A stretch of DNA of 64,000 bases from Ruegeria sp. AD91A. GTDB lineage: Bacteria > Pseudomonadota > Alphaproteobacteria > Rhodobacterales > Rhodobacteraceae. Made by a program: the position numbers and the translations under genes. The notes below the pieces were generated by a model, which was given only the letters and a program-made list of their open reading frames with translations, ran no database searches and had not been told where the DNA came from. Positions 45,397-54,813 of the stretch are shown here, in pieces; position 1 is the first letter of the stretch; each line of letters begins with the position of its first letter. Location of the stretch: NCBI RefSeq assembly GCF_003443535.1, contig NZ_CP031946.1, forward strand, positions 1,116,001 through 1,180,000. The letters are read 5' to 3'.

Positions 45397-48264
45397 TCAA
45401 CTTCCCAGCGACCACCAACCGCGCCGTTTAGGCTTAGTTGATACAGGGTCAGGTTCTTCCGCGACGGCTTCCAGCACCGGCTCGGGCGTAGCTGCTACTG
45501 GCGCGTCATCGACGGGATCGTCGGCATCTTTTACCTCGGATGCTTCCACAGCTTCCATAGATGGCTCTTCTGACTCATCGGTCTGTTCCGCCGCATGCGC
45601 CATATCCGTGCCGTTTACAGATTGCTCTGTTGGCAACGACGAATCAGGTTCCGCTTCGACAGATTCAGCGGTCACCTCAACCTGATCCGCTGAGACCTCA
45701 ACGCCTTCACCCTCAATGCTCTCGCGAGCTTCTTCGGTCGCTGATTCTTCTGCAACAGCTTCAACCGCAATGGCAGTTGTTTCTTCAGACTGATTTGTAG
45801 CTTCTTCCGCTGTTACGTCTTTCTTACGCCGACGTGGAGCACGTTTGCGCTTGGGCTTGGCAGGCTTCTCTTCCTCCGAAGCTTCAGCTTCAGCCGATTC
45901 AGCATTTTCAACGTCAGAAGCATCGCTCTCTGCGTCTTCTTGTGCAGGCGTTTCGTCCTCTTCCGCGCTCTGCTCCTGCGTGTCGCCATTGCCCGAGCCC
46001 TTTTTGCGGCGGCGGCGACGGCGTTTGCGCTTGGGTTTTGTCTCTTCTTCGGTCTGAGCGATTTCCTCTTCAGCCTCTTCCTCGTCAGAGGAATCGACAA
46101 GATCCATCAGCGACGCATCGACCGACACGACAGGCGCCGTGGCCTCGGGAACGATCCTGCTGGCCGTCTTGAATTTCTCCATCGAGAATTCCGGGCTGAC
46201 CAGATGAATATCCCCTTCGATCCTTACCGACAGGCCGTACCGCGCCTCAATCTGCGCAATATGTTCCCGTTTCTGGTTCATAAGGAAGTTGGCGATGCTA
46301 ACCGGGCAGCGTACTAACACTTCGCGCGAACGTCGACGGGTACCTTCTTCTTCAATTTGACGCAGGATAGACAAAGCCATGTTGTCGTCCGAGCGGATCA
46401 GGCCGGTGCCATGACACGCAGGGCAAGGCTGTGTCGTTGCCTCGATCATACCGGGGCGCAGGCGCTGACGGCTCATTTCCATCAAGCCAAAGCCCGAAAT
46501 ACGACCCACTTGGATGCGCGCACGGTCGGTTTTCAACCGCTCTTTCATACGCTTTTCAACGGCCGCATTATTCTTGCGCTCATCCATATCGATGAAGTCG
46601 ATCACGATAAGACCGGCCAGATCGCGCAGACGCAACTGCCGTGCAACCTCCTCTGCAGCCTCAAGGTTGGTCTTGAGTGCGGTTTCCTCGATCGACCCTT
46701 CCTTCGTGGCACGGCCCGAGTTCACGTCGATCGCCACCAGTGCTTCAGTCACGCCGATCACGATATAGCCACCGGATTTCAACTGTACGGTCGGGTTGAA
46801 CATCCCCGCCAGATAGCTTTCCACCTGATAGCGCGCGAACAGCGGCAGCGCATCCTCATACCGTTTCACGTTCTTGGCGTGAGACGGCATGATCATCTTC
46901 ATGAAATCCTTGGCGATGCGGTATCCGCCCTCGCCTTCAACCAGAACCTCGTCGATATCGCGGTTATAAAGATCACGGATCGACCGTTTGATCAGGTCGC
47001 CTTCCTCATAGATTTTCGCGGGCGCAATGGATTTCAGCGTCAGTTCGCGGATCTGTTCCCACATGCGCTGCAGGTATTCATAGTCGCGCTTGATCTCGGA
47101 TTTGGTGCGTTTGGCCCCTGCAGTCCGAATGATCAGACCAGCCCCGGTAGGCACATCAATTTCCGCAGCAATCTCTTTCAGTTTTTTACGGTCCGGCGCA
47201 TTGGTGATCTTACGGCTGATGCCGCCGCCGCGCGCCGTGTTCGGCATCAAAACGCAATAGCGACCGGCCAGCGACAAATACGTGGTCAGAGCGGCACCCT
47301 TGTTGCCACGCTCTTCCTTGACGACCTGAACCAGCAGGACCTGACGTACTTTGATGACTTCCTGTATCTTGTAGCGACGCGGGCGCGGTTTGCGCGGCGG
47401 ACGAATGTCTTCGCTGTCATCCTCATCAGCTACCGTTTCAATCGAAGCGTCTTTTGAAGCAGCGTCAGCGTTCAGCGTATCGTTGCCGTCCTCATCGGAG
47501 TCCTGTTGATGCTCAGTAGCGTCAACAGGTTCTTCTGTTTGCTCCGATTCAGATTGGGTTTCATCCCCTTCCGATTGAACTGCTTCTTCGGGTTCCACAG
47601 CCTCTTTGGCTTGTTCGTCTGCGTCGTTTTCCGACGCCTCGACAGCCTGTTCCGTGACAACCTCGGCAACGTCTAACGCGTCCTCATCCGATGCGGCTAC
47701 AGCCGCTTCTTCGGCCGCCAGCGCGTCGTCACCATCTGGCTCCTCTACCGGAGTTTCAGCGACGACTTCCATCGGCGAGGTACCCTCGGGCACGTCTCCG
47801 TTGGAATCGTCACCCTCATCCAAATCAATGGTTTCCATGCCGGATGGTTCCGTCGACACCTCCATCGATTCGACCGGATCGTCGGATTTCACATCCGCGG
47901 CCTTTGAACGTGTCCGGGAACGCCGCTTCTTGGGTTTGGCCTCTTCAGCCTCATCGCGCGCCTTCATTGCCTCGGCATAGGCGCGCTCTTCCTCCATCAG
48001 CGCCTCGCGGTCAGCAACGGGGATCTGGTAATAGTCCGGATGAATTTCGGAAAACGCCAGGAAACCATGCCGGTTCCCGCCATAATCCACAAAAGCCGCC
48101 TGCAGTGACGGCTCAACCCGTGTTACTTTTGCAAGATAGATGTTGCCAGCAAGCTGGCGTTTGTTTTCGGACTCAAAATCGAACTCCTCGACCTTGTTTC
48201 CGTCCACCACCACGACGCGGGTTTCTTCCGCGTGGGTGGCATCGATAAGCATTTTCTTAGCCAT
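45397..48264 (-). CDS. rne: Ribonuclease E
   Basis: A 955-residue RNase E/G endonuclease, the scaffold of the alphaproteobacterial degradosome. MAKKMLIDATHAEETRV starts the protein. The S1 domain (from residue 36, VTRVEPSLQAAFVDYGG) is split by an acidic, Ala/Glu/Asp-rich stretch at residues 91-296 and resumes with RYKIQEVIKVRQVLLVQV. The DNase-like catalytic part has GGYIVIGVTEALVAIDVNSGRATKEG and the zinc link CPACHGTG. The C-terminal 240 residues alternate acidic runs with Arg/Lys clusters that bind RNA. ATG at 48264 is five codons into the longest frame. Confidence 0.96.
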   Translation of the reverse strand: MAKKMLIDATHAEETRVVVVDGNKVEEFDFESENKRQLAGNIYLAKVTRVEPSLQAAFVDYGGNRHGFLAFSEIHPDYYQIPVADREALMEEERAYAEAMKARDEAEEAKPKKRRSRTRSKAADVKSDDPVESMEVSTEPSGMETIDLDEGDDSNGDVPEGTSPMEVVAETPVEEPDGDDALAAEEAAVAASDEDALDVAEVVTEQAVEASENDADEQAKEAVEPEEAVQSEGDETQSESEQTEEPVDATEHQQDSDEDGNDTLNADAASKDASIETVADEDDSEDIRPPRKPRPRRYKIQEVIKVRQVLLVQVVKEERGNKGAALTTYLSLAGRYCVLMPNTARGGGISRKITNAPDRKKLKEIAAEIDVPTGAGLIIRTAGAKRTKSEIKRDYEYLQRMWEQIRELTLKSIAPAKIYEEGDLIKRSIRDLYNRDIDEVLVEGEGGYRIAKDFMKMIMPSHAKNVKRYEDALPLFARYQVESYLAGMFNPTVQLKSGGYIVIGVTEALVAIDVNSGRATKEGSIEETALKTNLEAAEEVARQLRLRDLAGLIVIDFIDMDERKNNAAVEKRMKERLKTDRARIQVGRISGFGLMEMSRQRLRPGMIEATTQPCPACHGTGLIRSDDNMALSILRQIEEEGTRRRSREVLVRCPVSIANFLMNQKREHIAQIEARYGLSVRIEGDIHLVSPEFSMEKFKTASRIVPEATAPVVSVDASLMDLVDSSDEEEAEEEIAQTEEETKPKRKRRRRRRKKGSGNGDTQEQSAEEDETPAQEDAESDASDVENAESAEAEASEEEKPAKPKRKRAPRRRKKDVTAEEATNQSEETTAIAVEAVAEESATEEARESIEGEGVEVSADQVEVTAESVEAEPDSSLPTEQSVNGTDMAHAAEQTDESEEPSMEAVEASEVKDADDPVDDAPVAATPEPVLEAVAEEPDPVSTKPKRRGWWSLGS

Positions 48265-48701
48265 GTGTCCTTGGTGCACCGCGCCAAACGCGTTGTCCTG
48301 ACCTGTCCAGGCGGACAGGCGCTTTTGGGGAGGTGTCTTGTCAGGGCGATATCGGACGGCGCGCGGCAGGGTCTGGCGCTTTGGCCCCCTGCCCGTTCTC
48401 TCAATCGTTGCGCGCGCGTCATCGCGGTTCTTCTCCGACAGGCGCGTCTGAACGCAGCCTGCCCATTTATTCCTTTCGCCCAGATGTTCCGGGCTCAGGT
48501 ACTCTACTGCCCCTATCGAGGCACAATCGGTCTGCTGAACCGCGAGGTCTTGATCCTCACCAACGGATCAGCAGCGAAACTCAAAGATTCGGGACTTGTA
48601 GGCGTCAAATACACCCGGCCCGTTCGGACACAATAAAAGCAACCCTGTGGAAAAGACAATGGGCAAACTGCATTCCATCACCCAACCAGCGTGACGGATC
48701 C

Positions 48702-48730
48702 ACTTCATCTGGCCAAAAATATCTCGGGGG
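48702..48730 (-). repeat. Dispersed intergenic repeat (ATATTTTTGGCCAGATGAAG type), copy 2
   Basis: The minus strand reads CCCCCGAGATATTTTTGGCC followed by AGATGAAGTG. It shares a long core with 26487-26514 and likewise lies after the stop of a minus-strand gene, here dctD. Confidence 0.65.
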
Positions 48731-48745
48731 AGGCGTCATAGGCGA

Positions 48746-48762
48746 CGGGGGCAGAGCCCCCG
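48746..48762 (-). terminator. Hairpin after dctD
   Basis: CGGGGGC-AGA-GCCCCCG is a perfect seven-pair stem eleven bases before the dctD stop when read on the plus strand, that is just after the gene. No T-run follows, so it is at best a weak terminator or an mRNA 3' stabiliser. Confidence 0.45.
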
Positions 48763-48772
48763 ATCGCATCGC

Positions 48773-50107
48773 TTAAAGATAATCCGAACGCTGGAGGCCG
48801 TATTTCGCCATCTTTTCGTTCAGCGTCCGACGCGGGAGGCACAGCTCATCCATGACAGACGCAATCGAGCCCTTGTGCCTGCGCATCGTGTTGTCGATCA
48901 GCATTCGCTCGAACGCTTCGACATATTCTTTCAACGGCTTGCCTTCGGTCGTCATCACCGGCTGCATTTCCTCATGATCCGACATCAAAAGCGACGCGAT
49001 CGTGCCTGACCCACGACGCGACTGAAGCACCGCCCGTTCGGCAATATTGATCAACTGACGCACATTGCCCGGCCAGGGGGCCTGCAACAACTGCGCCGCC
49101 TCCTGCGCGCTCACCTGAGGTGCATCGCAACCATATTCCTCGGCAAACTGCTCACTGAGACGGGTGAACAGGGTCAGGATATCTTCCCCACGCTGGCGCA
49201 ACGGTGGCATGGTGATGCGCAGCGCCGCCAGGCGATAGAACAGATCTGGGCGCAGCACGTCTTCCGACGTCTTGCCCGCCTCCTGCAAGTTCGAGATGGC
49301 AACGATCCGAGTCTCCGCAGGTGTGCCTTGCTCGTTCATCACGCTCAACAGCTTGGCCTGCAACGTATCGCTCAACGCTTCGACATCTTCCAGAACCAGC
49401 GTCCCGCCCCGCGCCTCTTCGATGGCAGGCAGTTGCGCATCCTCGGGCATCATCGGACCAAAGAGACGCTTGGCCAGTGCGTCTTCTTCAAGCGCAGCAC
49501 AGGATACAAGGACAAATTTCTTGCCTGCACGGCTGCCAACAGCATGAAGCGCGTGTGCTACAAGGGTTTTCCCGGTTCCGGTTTCTCCGTCGATCAACAC
49601 ATGACCGTCGGCCTGGCCGAGATCCAAAATATCCTCACGCAGCCGCTCCATAACCGGGCTGGCACCGATCAGCTTGTTCATGATCTGCGTGCCACCGGAC
49701 AGCTCGCGCCGCAGCGCACGGTTGTCCAGTGTCAGTCGGCGCGCATTGCTGGCGCGTTTGGCCAGCTCAGACATACGGTCTGGATTGAACGGTTTTTCAA
49801 GGAAATCAAACGCGCCAACCCGCATCGCCTCAACCGCCATCGGGACATCACCGTGACCGGTGATCATGATCACCGGCAGGGTACTGTCGGCTCCCATCAG
49901 CTTTTTCAGAAGCTGAATGCCATCCATACCCGGCATCTTGATATCCGAGATTACGATCCCTGGATAATCCGGACCCAGAACCTTGAGCGCATCTTCCGCG
50001 CTGGCAAAGGTTTCCGTGTCATATCCGGACAAAGCAAGCCATTGGCTGATTGACTGGCGCATGTCCTGTTCGTCATCCACAATGGCAATTTTCATGGCCT
50101 GTGCCAT
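48773..50107 (-). CDS. DctD-like NtrC-family response regulator lacking GAFTGA
   Basis: A 444-residue three-domain regulator. The receiver has Asp55 in IVISDIKMPGMDG. The AAA+ domain has Walker A GETGTGKT (174-181), but the segment after CAALEEDALAKRLFG (217) is shortened and the GAFTGA loop that contacts sigma54 is not there; Walker B reads TLVLEDV rather than TLFLDEI. A Fis-type helix-turn-helix ends the protein. NtrC of Rhodobacter capsulatus also lacks GAFTGA and works with the housekeeping sigma factor, so the same may hold. It is 12 bases after the sensor kinase gene. Confidence 0.85.
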   Translation of the reverse strand: MAQAMKIAIVDDEQDMRQSISQWLALSGYDTETFASAEDALKVLGPDYPGIVISDIKMPGMDGIQLLKKLMGADSTLPVIMITGHGDVPMAVEAMRVGAFDFLEKPFNPDRMSELAKRASNARRLTLDNRALRRELSGGTQIMNKLIGASPVMERLREDILDLGQADGHVLIDGETGTGKTLVAHALHAVGSRAGKKFVLVSCAALEEDALAKRLFGPMMPEDAQLPAIEEARGGTLVLEDVEALSDTLQAKLLSVMNEQGTPAETRIVAISNLQEAGKTSEDVLRPDLFYRLAALRITMPPLRQRGEDILTLFTRLSEQFAEEYGCDAPQVSAQEAAQLLQAPWPGNVRQLINIAERAVLQSRRGSGTIASLLMSDHEEMQPVMTTEGKPLKEYVEAFERMLIDNTMRRHKGSIASVMDELCLPRRTLNEKMAKYGLQRSDYL

Positions 50108-50119
50108 AGTCATTCCTCG

Positions 50120-51898
50120 TTATTCCGCGGCCTCGAGGCCGTCGCTTCCCAGTGCTGGCAACTGCATTTCAAACACCGCACCGCCGTATTGGCCGTTGCG
50201 CGCAGTCAACCGTCCCCCATGGTCGTTCACGATCCCTGACGAGATGGCAAGCCCCAGCCCAACTCCATCTCCGGGTTGTTTGGTGGTATAGAACGGCTCG
50301 AACAGGTTCTCGATATTCTCGATCCCATGCCCGTTGTCGCGCACCGTCAGTACAGCCGTATCACCCGCCGCCAGGATGATTTCCACATCTGGCTCTGCCA
50401 TTGATTTGGTGGCGTCCAGCGCGTTTCTCAAGAGGTTGACCATAACCTGCTCGATCCGCATCCGGTCCCCCATCACCATCACCGGTTCTTCAGGCAGGAT
50501 CTGAGTGATCTTGACATGGCGCTGGCGCAACTGCGGTTCCATCATCGACAAGGCAGAGGCCAGTGCTTCGCCAAGGTTTACAGGTGAAAACGCGTCCGCC
50601 CCCTTGCGGGCGTAAGATTTGAGCTGCCGCGTAATCGCCCCCATCCGTTCGATCAGACCATCGATGCGGCCGAAACTTGCCAGCGCTTCTTCAGGCCGGT
50701 TTCGACGCAACAGCAAACGGGCACCGGCCAGATAGGTTTTCATTGCAGCCAGCGGTTGATTCAGCTCGTGACTGACTGCGGCTGACATCTCACCCAATGC
50801 CGCCAGTTTCGAGCTTTGGGCAAGGGTCTGTTCAGCCAAATCCAACGTCTTTTCAACCCGTTCGCGTTCAGCGATTTCCCGCTGTAGCCGGGCGTTCAAT
50901 GCGCGAAGCTCTGCCGACTCGCGCTGAAACAGGGTCATGCGCAACGTCGCGCGTCGGCTCAGCGCGTAGAACGCCAGCGCCAGAAGAATCGCAAAGCCCA
51001 TGATCTCGAGCGCCAGAACGCTGTTCACTTTCTCGCGGATCGAGGCATAGGTCGTGAATGACGTCATTTGCCAGCCGCGGAAGGGAATGCGCGTTTCCAG
51101 ACGCATTACCGCCTCGCCTTGCAGGTAGGCGTCGGGTGGCAAAGCTGTCCAATCGGTCGTTGCGCGAATGGCCCGCTGGATGGCCCCTTGAGGTGGCTGA
51201 CGCAGCAGGGCCGAGCCCTCATCTAGACCTCGCCAGCGCGGCTCAGTAGACAAGATGATGGTTCCGGTGCTGTCTGTAACCATCACCGCATCAGAAATAC
51301 CGGCCCAGGCCTGTTCAAACTTTTGCAGATCGACTTCGACAACAATTACGCCCAGTATTTCAGCGCTGTTTTCAAGTCGCCGTGAGTAGACAAAGCTGTA
51401 CCCGCCGGATTCCTTGGGAATGACGGAAAAGATTGTCGCATTTGACCGGATCGCGTCCACGAAATACGATGTGTTCCTGTGTGCCTCGCCCAGTTTACTC
51501 CGATCTGTCGCTGCAACCGTTCGTCCGTCACCATCCAACAACCTCAGCGACGCCGCACCGATTTCTTCGACGAAAGAGATCAATCGCTGCGTCGACAGCG
51601 AATAGTCCCTGGATTGCAACGCCGAAATCAGGGTCGGGTCCCGCGCCAGCAATTGCGGCACGATGGAATTGCGCCGCAATTCGCTCAGCAAATTACCGGA
51701 ATACAGCGCAAGGCGCAGCTCGGCCCGATTGCGTGTGGATTCGGTGAACCTGTCAGTCAGCAGACGGTTGGTGACCCAAACCGTTGCGATTGTCGCCACC
51801 ATCAAAACCAGAACAGCCAGCCGCAGCCGCCATCCCAATGGGGCGCCGCGAAACGGTTTCAGCAGTTTTGACCAGCCTGATCGCACGTCCGAGTTCAT
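50120..51898 (-). CDS. DctB-like sensor histidine kinase
   Basis: A 592-residue membrane kinase. A first helix near residues 26-45 and a second near 300-320 (SVLALEIMGFAILLALAFYA) enclose a periplasmic PAS-like sensor domain. A coiled coil (RAL-NARLQREIAERE) leads to the H-box SHELNQPLAAMKTYL, then the N, G1 and G2 boxes (LLRNALDATK, VRDNGHGI, GVGLGLAIS). It resembles DctB, the C4-dicarboxylate sensor, and pairs with the DctD-like gene, but no dctPQM transporter genes are in view, so the signal is uncertain. Confidence 0.85.
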   Translation of the reverse strand: MNSDVRSGWSKLLKPFRGAPLGWRLRLAVLVLMVATIATVWVTNRLLTDRFTESTRNRAELRLALYSGNLLSELRRNSIVPQLLARDPTLISALQSRDYSLSTQRLISFVEEIGAASLRLLDGDGRTVAATDRSKLGEAHRNTSYFVDAIRSNATIFSVIPKESGGYSFVYSRRLENSAEILGVIVVEVDLQKFEQAWAGISDAVMVTDSTGTIILSTEPRWRGLDEGSALLRQPPQGAIQRAIRATTDWTALPPDAYLQGEAVMRLETRIPFRGWQMTSFTTYASIREKVNSVLALEIMGFAILLALAFYALSRRATLRMTLFQRESAELRALNARLQREIAERERVEKTLDLAEQTLAQSSKLAALGEMSAAVSHELNQPLAAMKTYLAGARLLLRRNRPEEALASFGRIDGLIERMGAITRQLKSYARKGADAFSPVNLGEALASALSMMEPQLRQRHVKITQILPEEPVMVMGDRMRIEQVMVNLLRNALDATKSMAEPDVEIILAAGDTAVLTVRDNGHGIENIENLFEPFYTTKQPGDGVGLGLAISSGIVNDHGGRLTARNGQYGGAVFEMQLPALGSDGLEAAE

Positions 51899-51934
51899 GG
51901 TCAGACGTTACGCGTGGGCGCGCGTGACCTCAAG

Positions 51935-52603
51935 TCACGCCGCTTGAAACACACCTGACAATGCGCGGAACAGCGCCGCCCCGTCGGTGCCGCCATGCCC
52001 TTGGTCCGCCGCGCGTTCGGGGTGCGGCATCATACCCAGAACACGACGGTTTTCGGAAAGGATCCCCGCGATATCACCGACCGAACCGTTGGGGTTCTCG
52101 GTATAGGTGAATGCGATCCTGTCCTGATCCCTCAACGCCGCCAGCGTCGCGTCATCTGCGAAATAGTTGCCGTCGTGATGCGCGATCGGAATACCGATCA
52201 CGTCGCCCGCATTGTAGCCGCCGGTAAAAACACTGTCGCTGGTTGCGACTTTCAGGCCCACGGTCTTGCAGATGTATTTCAACCCGGCATTTCGCAACAG
52301 TGCCCCCGGCAGGATACCCGTTTCCGTGAGAACCTGGAATCCGTTGCAAATCCCCAAGGCGTAACCGCCACGTTCGGTGTGATTGACCACGGCCTTGCAG
52401 ATCGGAGATTTCGCGGCAATTGCACCACAGCGCAAATAGTCGCCATAGGAAAAACCACCTGGAACGCCCACGATATCAATGCCTTCCGGCAGCGCGGCAT
52501 CTTTGTGCCAGATCATGTCGACCTGAAAACCGGCCTGCTCGAAAGCGACCGCGAGGTCTCGGTCACAGTTTGATCCGGGGAATACGATTACGGCTGCGCG
52601 CAT
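51935..52603 (-). CDS. purQ: Phosphoribosylformylglycinamidine synthase subunit PurQ
   Basis: A 222-residue class I glutamine amidotransferase that feeds ammonia to PurL in purine synthesis. The nucleophile is Cys86 in [13 protein letters not shown]. The N-terminal [12 protein letters not shown] and [16 protein letters not shown] loops are typical, and MMPHPERA holds the catalytic His and Glu. purS lies upstream with an alcohol dehydrogenase gene in between. Confidence 0.97.
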   Translation of the reverse strand: MRAAVIVFPGSNCDRDLAVAFEQAGFQVDMIWHKDAALPEGIDIVGVPGGFSYGDYLRCGAIAAKSPICKAVVNHTERGGYALGICNGFQVLTETGILPGALLRNAGLKYICKTVGLKVATSDSVFTGGYNAGDVIGIPIAHHDGNYFADDATLAALRDQDRIAFTYTENPNGSVGDIAGILSENRRVLGMMPHPERAADQGHGGTDGAALFRALSGVFQAA

Positions 52604-52614
52604 GGCGGGCCCTC

Positions 52615-53658
52615 CTACGAGACAAAATCGGTGACGACCGCAACGCCCGGAGGAGTTGAATGGTCAAAGGCGGCAAGCTCTGTGCTCACCTGGTTCAGAG
52701 ATATTTTTCGCGTGACCAATGGGCTCAGGTCAACTCCACCGCCTGCGATCAGCGATAACAAAGAGGGATAGCGCCAGCTTGGCATTCCACGCGTTCCGAA
52801 GACAGAAAGCTGACCGGAATAAAGAACATCCATCGGCAACGCCATCTGAGTGTGGTCCCCGGCAGGCATCCCGATCTGCACCATGCGCCCCATTTTACGC
52901 AGGGATCGCATCGCTGAAACGGTCGTAACTTCAACGCCAAGCGCCTCAATCGCAACATGAGCACCGCCACCGGTGAGATCCTTCACCGCCTGCGGCGCAT
53001 CGCAGGTAGCCGCATTGACCGCCGCGTCAGCGCCCAGAGCCTTGGCATAGTTCAGTTTATCATCCGTGATATCGACAACCACGATACGAGCGCCAAGCGC
53101 CTTACCCAAAAGAAGCGTGGATATCCCTACTCCGCCGCCGCCGAAGACAGCGATCCATTCACCACCCTGAACCTTTGCCCGACCGACCAGAGCCTGCCAG
53201 GCTGTCGTCACCCGACACCCCAACGCGGCCGCGGTTTCCGGCGCAATACTGTCGGGCAATGACGTCAGGTTCGCATCGGCATGCGCCACCGCTATGTATT
53301 CCGCAAAAGCGCCGTCACAGGTGAACCCCGGTACAACCTGATCGGGGCAGATCGTCTGATGACCCTGCGCGCAATCCGGACACCGGCCGCAGGCCAGAAT
53401 GAATGGTGCGATCACCCGATCCCCGACACGCCACCGGGTGACGCGCGCGCCGACTGAAACCACCTCTCCGCAATATTCATGCCCGGGAGTGATGGGCAAG
53501 ACGACGTCCGGATCCGAACCAGACCACGCGTGCCAGTCTGACCGGCACACGCCGCAGGCCAGCACTCGCACGATCACGCCGTCTTCCGCAGGTGCGGGAT
53601 CCGGGATCGTCGTTACCTCAAGCGGCTGACGGGAGGTGATCAGACGCGCGGCCCGCAT
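52615..53658 (-). CDS. Zinc-dependent alcohol dehydrogenase family protein
   Basis: A 347-residue medium-chain dehydrogenase. The catalytic zinc residues are Cys38 ([12 protein letters not shown]) and His60-Glu61 (TPGHEYCG). The structural zinc site has four cysteines ([15 protein letters not shown]). The NAD-binding motif is [15 protein letters not shown]. Its substrate is not predictable. The position is odd: it lies four bases after purS and eleven before purQ, so it is co-transcribed with purine genes. Confidence 0.9.
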   Translation of the reverse strand: MRAARLITSRQPLEVTTIPDPAPAEDGVIVRVLACGVCRSDWHAWSGSDPDVVLPITPGHEYCGEVVSVGARVTRWRVGDRVIAPFILACGRCPDCAQGHQTICPDQVVPGFTCDGAFAEYIAVAHADANLTSLPDSIAPETAAALGCRVTTAWQALVGRAKVQGGEWIAVFGGGGVGISTLLLGKALGARIVVVDITDDKLNYAKALGADAAVNAATCDAPQAVKDLTGGGAHVAIEALGVEVTTVSAMRSLRKMGRMVQIGMPAGDHTQMALPMDVLYSGQLSVFGTRGMPSWRYPSLLSLIAGGGVDLSPLVTRKISLNQVSTELAAFDHSTPPGVAVVTDFVS

Positions 53659-53662
53659 TCAA

Positions 53663-53893
53663 TCAGACCAGTTCGATCTCGTAGCGTTCGATAACCGTGT
53701 TGGCCAACAGCTTTTCGCACATCTCGGTCACATCTGCTTCGGTCGCGCCGTCGGCCAGTTCAAGGTCGATCACCTTGCCCTGACGCACACCTTCGACCTG
53801 ATCAAAGCCCATTGCACCCAATGCGTGCCGAACTGCTTCGCCCTGCGGGTCCAGCACCCCGTTCTTGAGCATCACATGAACCCGTGCTTTCAT
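53663..53893 (-). CDS. purS: Phosphoribosylformylglycinamidine synthase subunit PurS
   Basis: A 76-residue PurS, the small subunit of the PurLSQ synthase. MKARVHVMLKNGVLDPQGEAVRHAL and the Cys-bearing helix MCEKLLANTVIERYEIE match the family. The start is placed at the usual N-terminus, since upstream sequence adds a non-family leader of 54 residues. The 115 bases before it hold no gene. Next is the alcohol dehydrogenase. Confidence 0.95.
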   Translation of the reverse strand: MKARVHVMLKNGVLDPQGEAVRHALGAMGFDQVEGVRQGKVIDLELADGATEADVTEMCEKLLANTVIERYEIELV

Positions 53894-54008
53894 TTTGGCA
53901 ACTCCACCTGCGGGCCGCAATCTGCGGCCCATTTCGTTGCGCGGGGGATAGCGCGCCAAATGGCATTCGACAACCCTGTTTGCAAAGCAGTTTGCCGCAG
54001 CAATCCAA

Positions 54009-54674
54009 CTATCCGCTTTCTTTGACCAATCCCGGATAATGCGCATCAATTGCATGGAACGTGCCCGTCAGAACCATCTCGACCGCGACGGCGACCAGCA
54101 GGATTGCCATGATCCGGGTCAGGACATTGATCATTGTCTCACCCAACAGGCGCGAGATCTGATCTGCGAACAACAAACCCAGCCCCACGATCGCGCAGGC
54201 AATCAGGATCGCCGAACCCAGCGTCAAGATTTCGGCGCCGTTAGAGAGTTGGTGCGAAAAAACAATCGTAATGGCAATCGTGCCCGGCCCGATGGTCAGA
54301 GGAATGGCCAGCGGTACGACGGCGAAATTCAATTTGCGCTCATGCCCGTCGTCCATCGCAGCCTGATCGCCCGGCGGCCTGTCCTCGGCCTTCAACATCG
54401 ACATCCCGATTCCGAAAATGATGATCCCGCCAGCAATCCGAAAAGACGGCACATCAATACCGAACACCCCGAGCACTTCTTCCCCGATCACAACCGCGGT
54501 CAGCGCAATGACAGTAACCGAAATCGTAACAACGACCGCAACATGCCGCCGTTCGGCCGCAGTACAGTTCTTGGTCATGCTCAGAAAGATCGGGATATTG
54601 TACAGCGGATTGAAGATTGCAAGCACGGCTGCCAGAAACTTCAGAAACACCGTCTGATCAAACAGTTCAGCCAT
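54009..54674 (-). CDS. MarC family integral membrane protein (second copy)
   Basis: A 221-residue MarC/UPF0056 protein with about six helices. FNPLYNIPIFLSMTKNCTAAER is the first-half signature and VVPLAIPLTIGPGTIAITIVF the second-half one. A charged loop (KAEDRPPGDQAAMDDGHER) joins the halves. Compared with the copy at 4985 the signatures differ (NPLYNIP against DPIGTIP), so this is a different subfamily. AGGATGGG precedes the ATG at 54674. It sits between purC and purS. Confidence 0.88.
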   Translation of the reverse strand: MAELFDQTVFLKFLAAVLAIFNPLYNIPIFLSMTKNCTAAERRHVAVVVTISVTVIALTAVVIGEEVLGVFGIDVPSFRIAGGIIIFGIGMSMLKAEDRPPGDQAAMDDGHERKLNFAVVPLAIPLTIGPGTIAITIVFSHQLSNGAEILTLGSAILIACAIVGLGLLFADQISRLLGETMINVLTRIMAILLVAVAVEMVLTGTFHAIDAHYPGLVKESG

Positions 54675-54813
54675 TTGACACCCATCCTGAACCTTTTGTG
54701 ACTGCACGGGGCAAACATGCTCAGGAAACGGGAGGCTGTCAAATTCAACCGCCAACGAAAAAACGCCGCAAACACAGCCGCGGCGCTTTGGCGAGGTTCC
54801 GATCCAGCCCTGC

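Larger units (their letters stand above)
48265..48772 (-). promoter_or_regulatory. Long rne leader region without a gene
   Basis: About 500 bases separate rne from the dctD stop. A perfect hairpin, CCTGTCC-AGGC-GGACAGG (48302-48319), lies 38 bases upstream of the rne start; the rest contains no convincing gene. RNase E leaders elsewhere are long and are cut by the enzyme itself to control its level, so a similar role is a reasonable guess. The far end carries a dispersed repeat and a hairpin near dctD. Confidence 0.4.

Noticed and set aside
46357..47457. A 366-codon open frame antisense to rne
   Set aside because: It lies wholly opposite a conserved gene, has no ribosome-binding site, and its composition follows from the codon bias of rne at high GC.
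48232..48636. A 134-codon plus-strand frame in the rne leader
   Set aside because: Its start lies inside rne on the opposite strand, no ribosome-binding site is seen, and the peptide looks unlike a folded protein. The region is better read as a leader.
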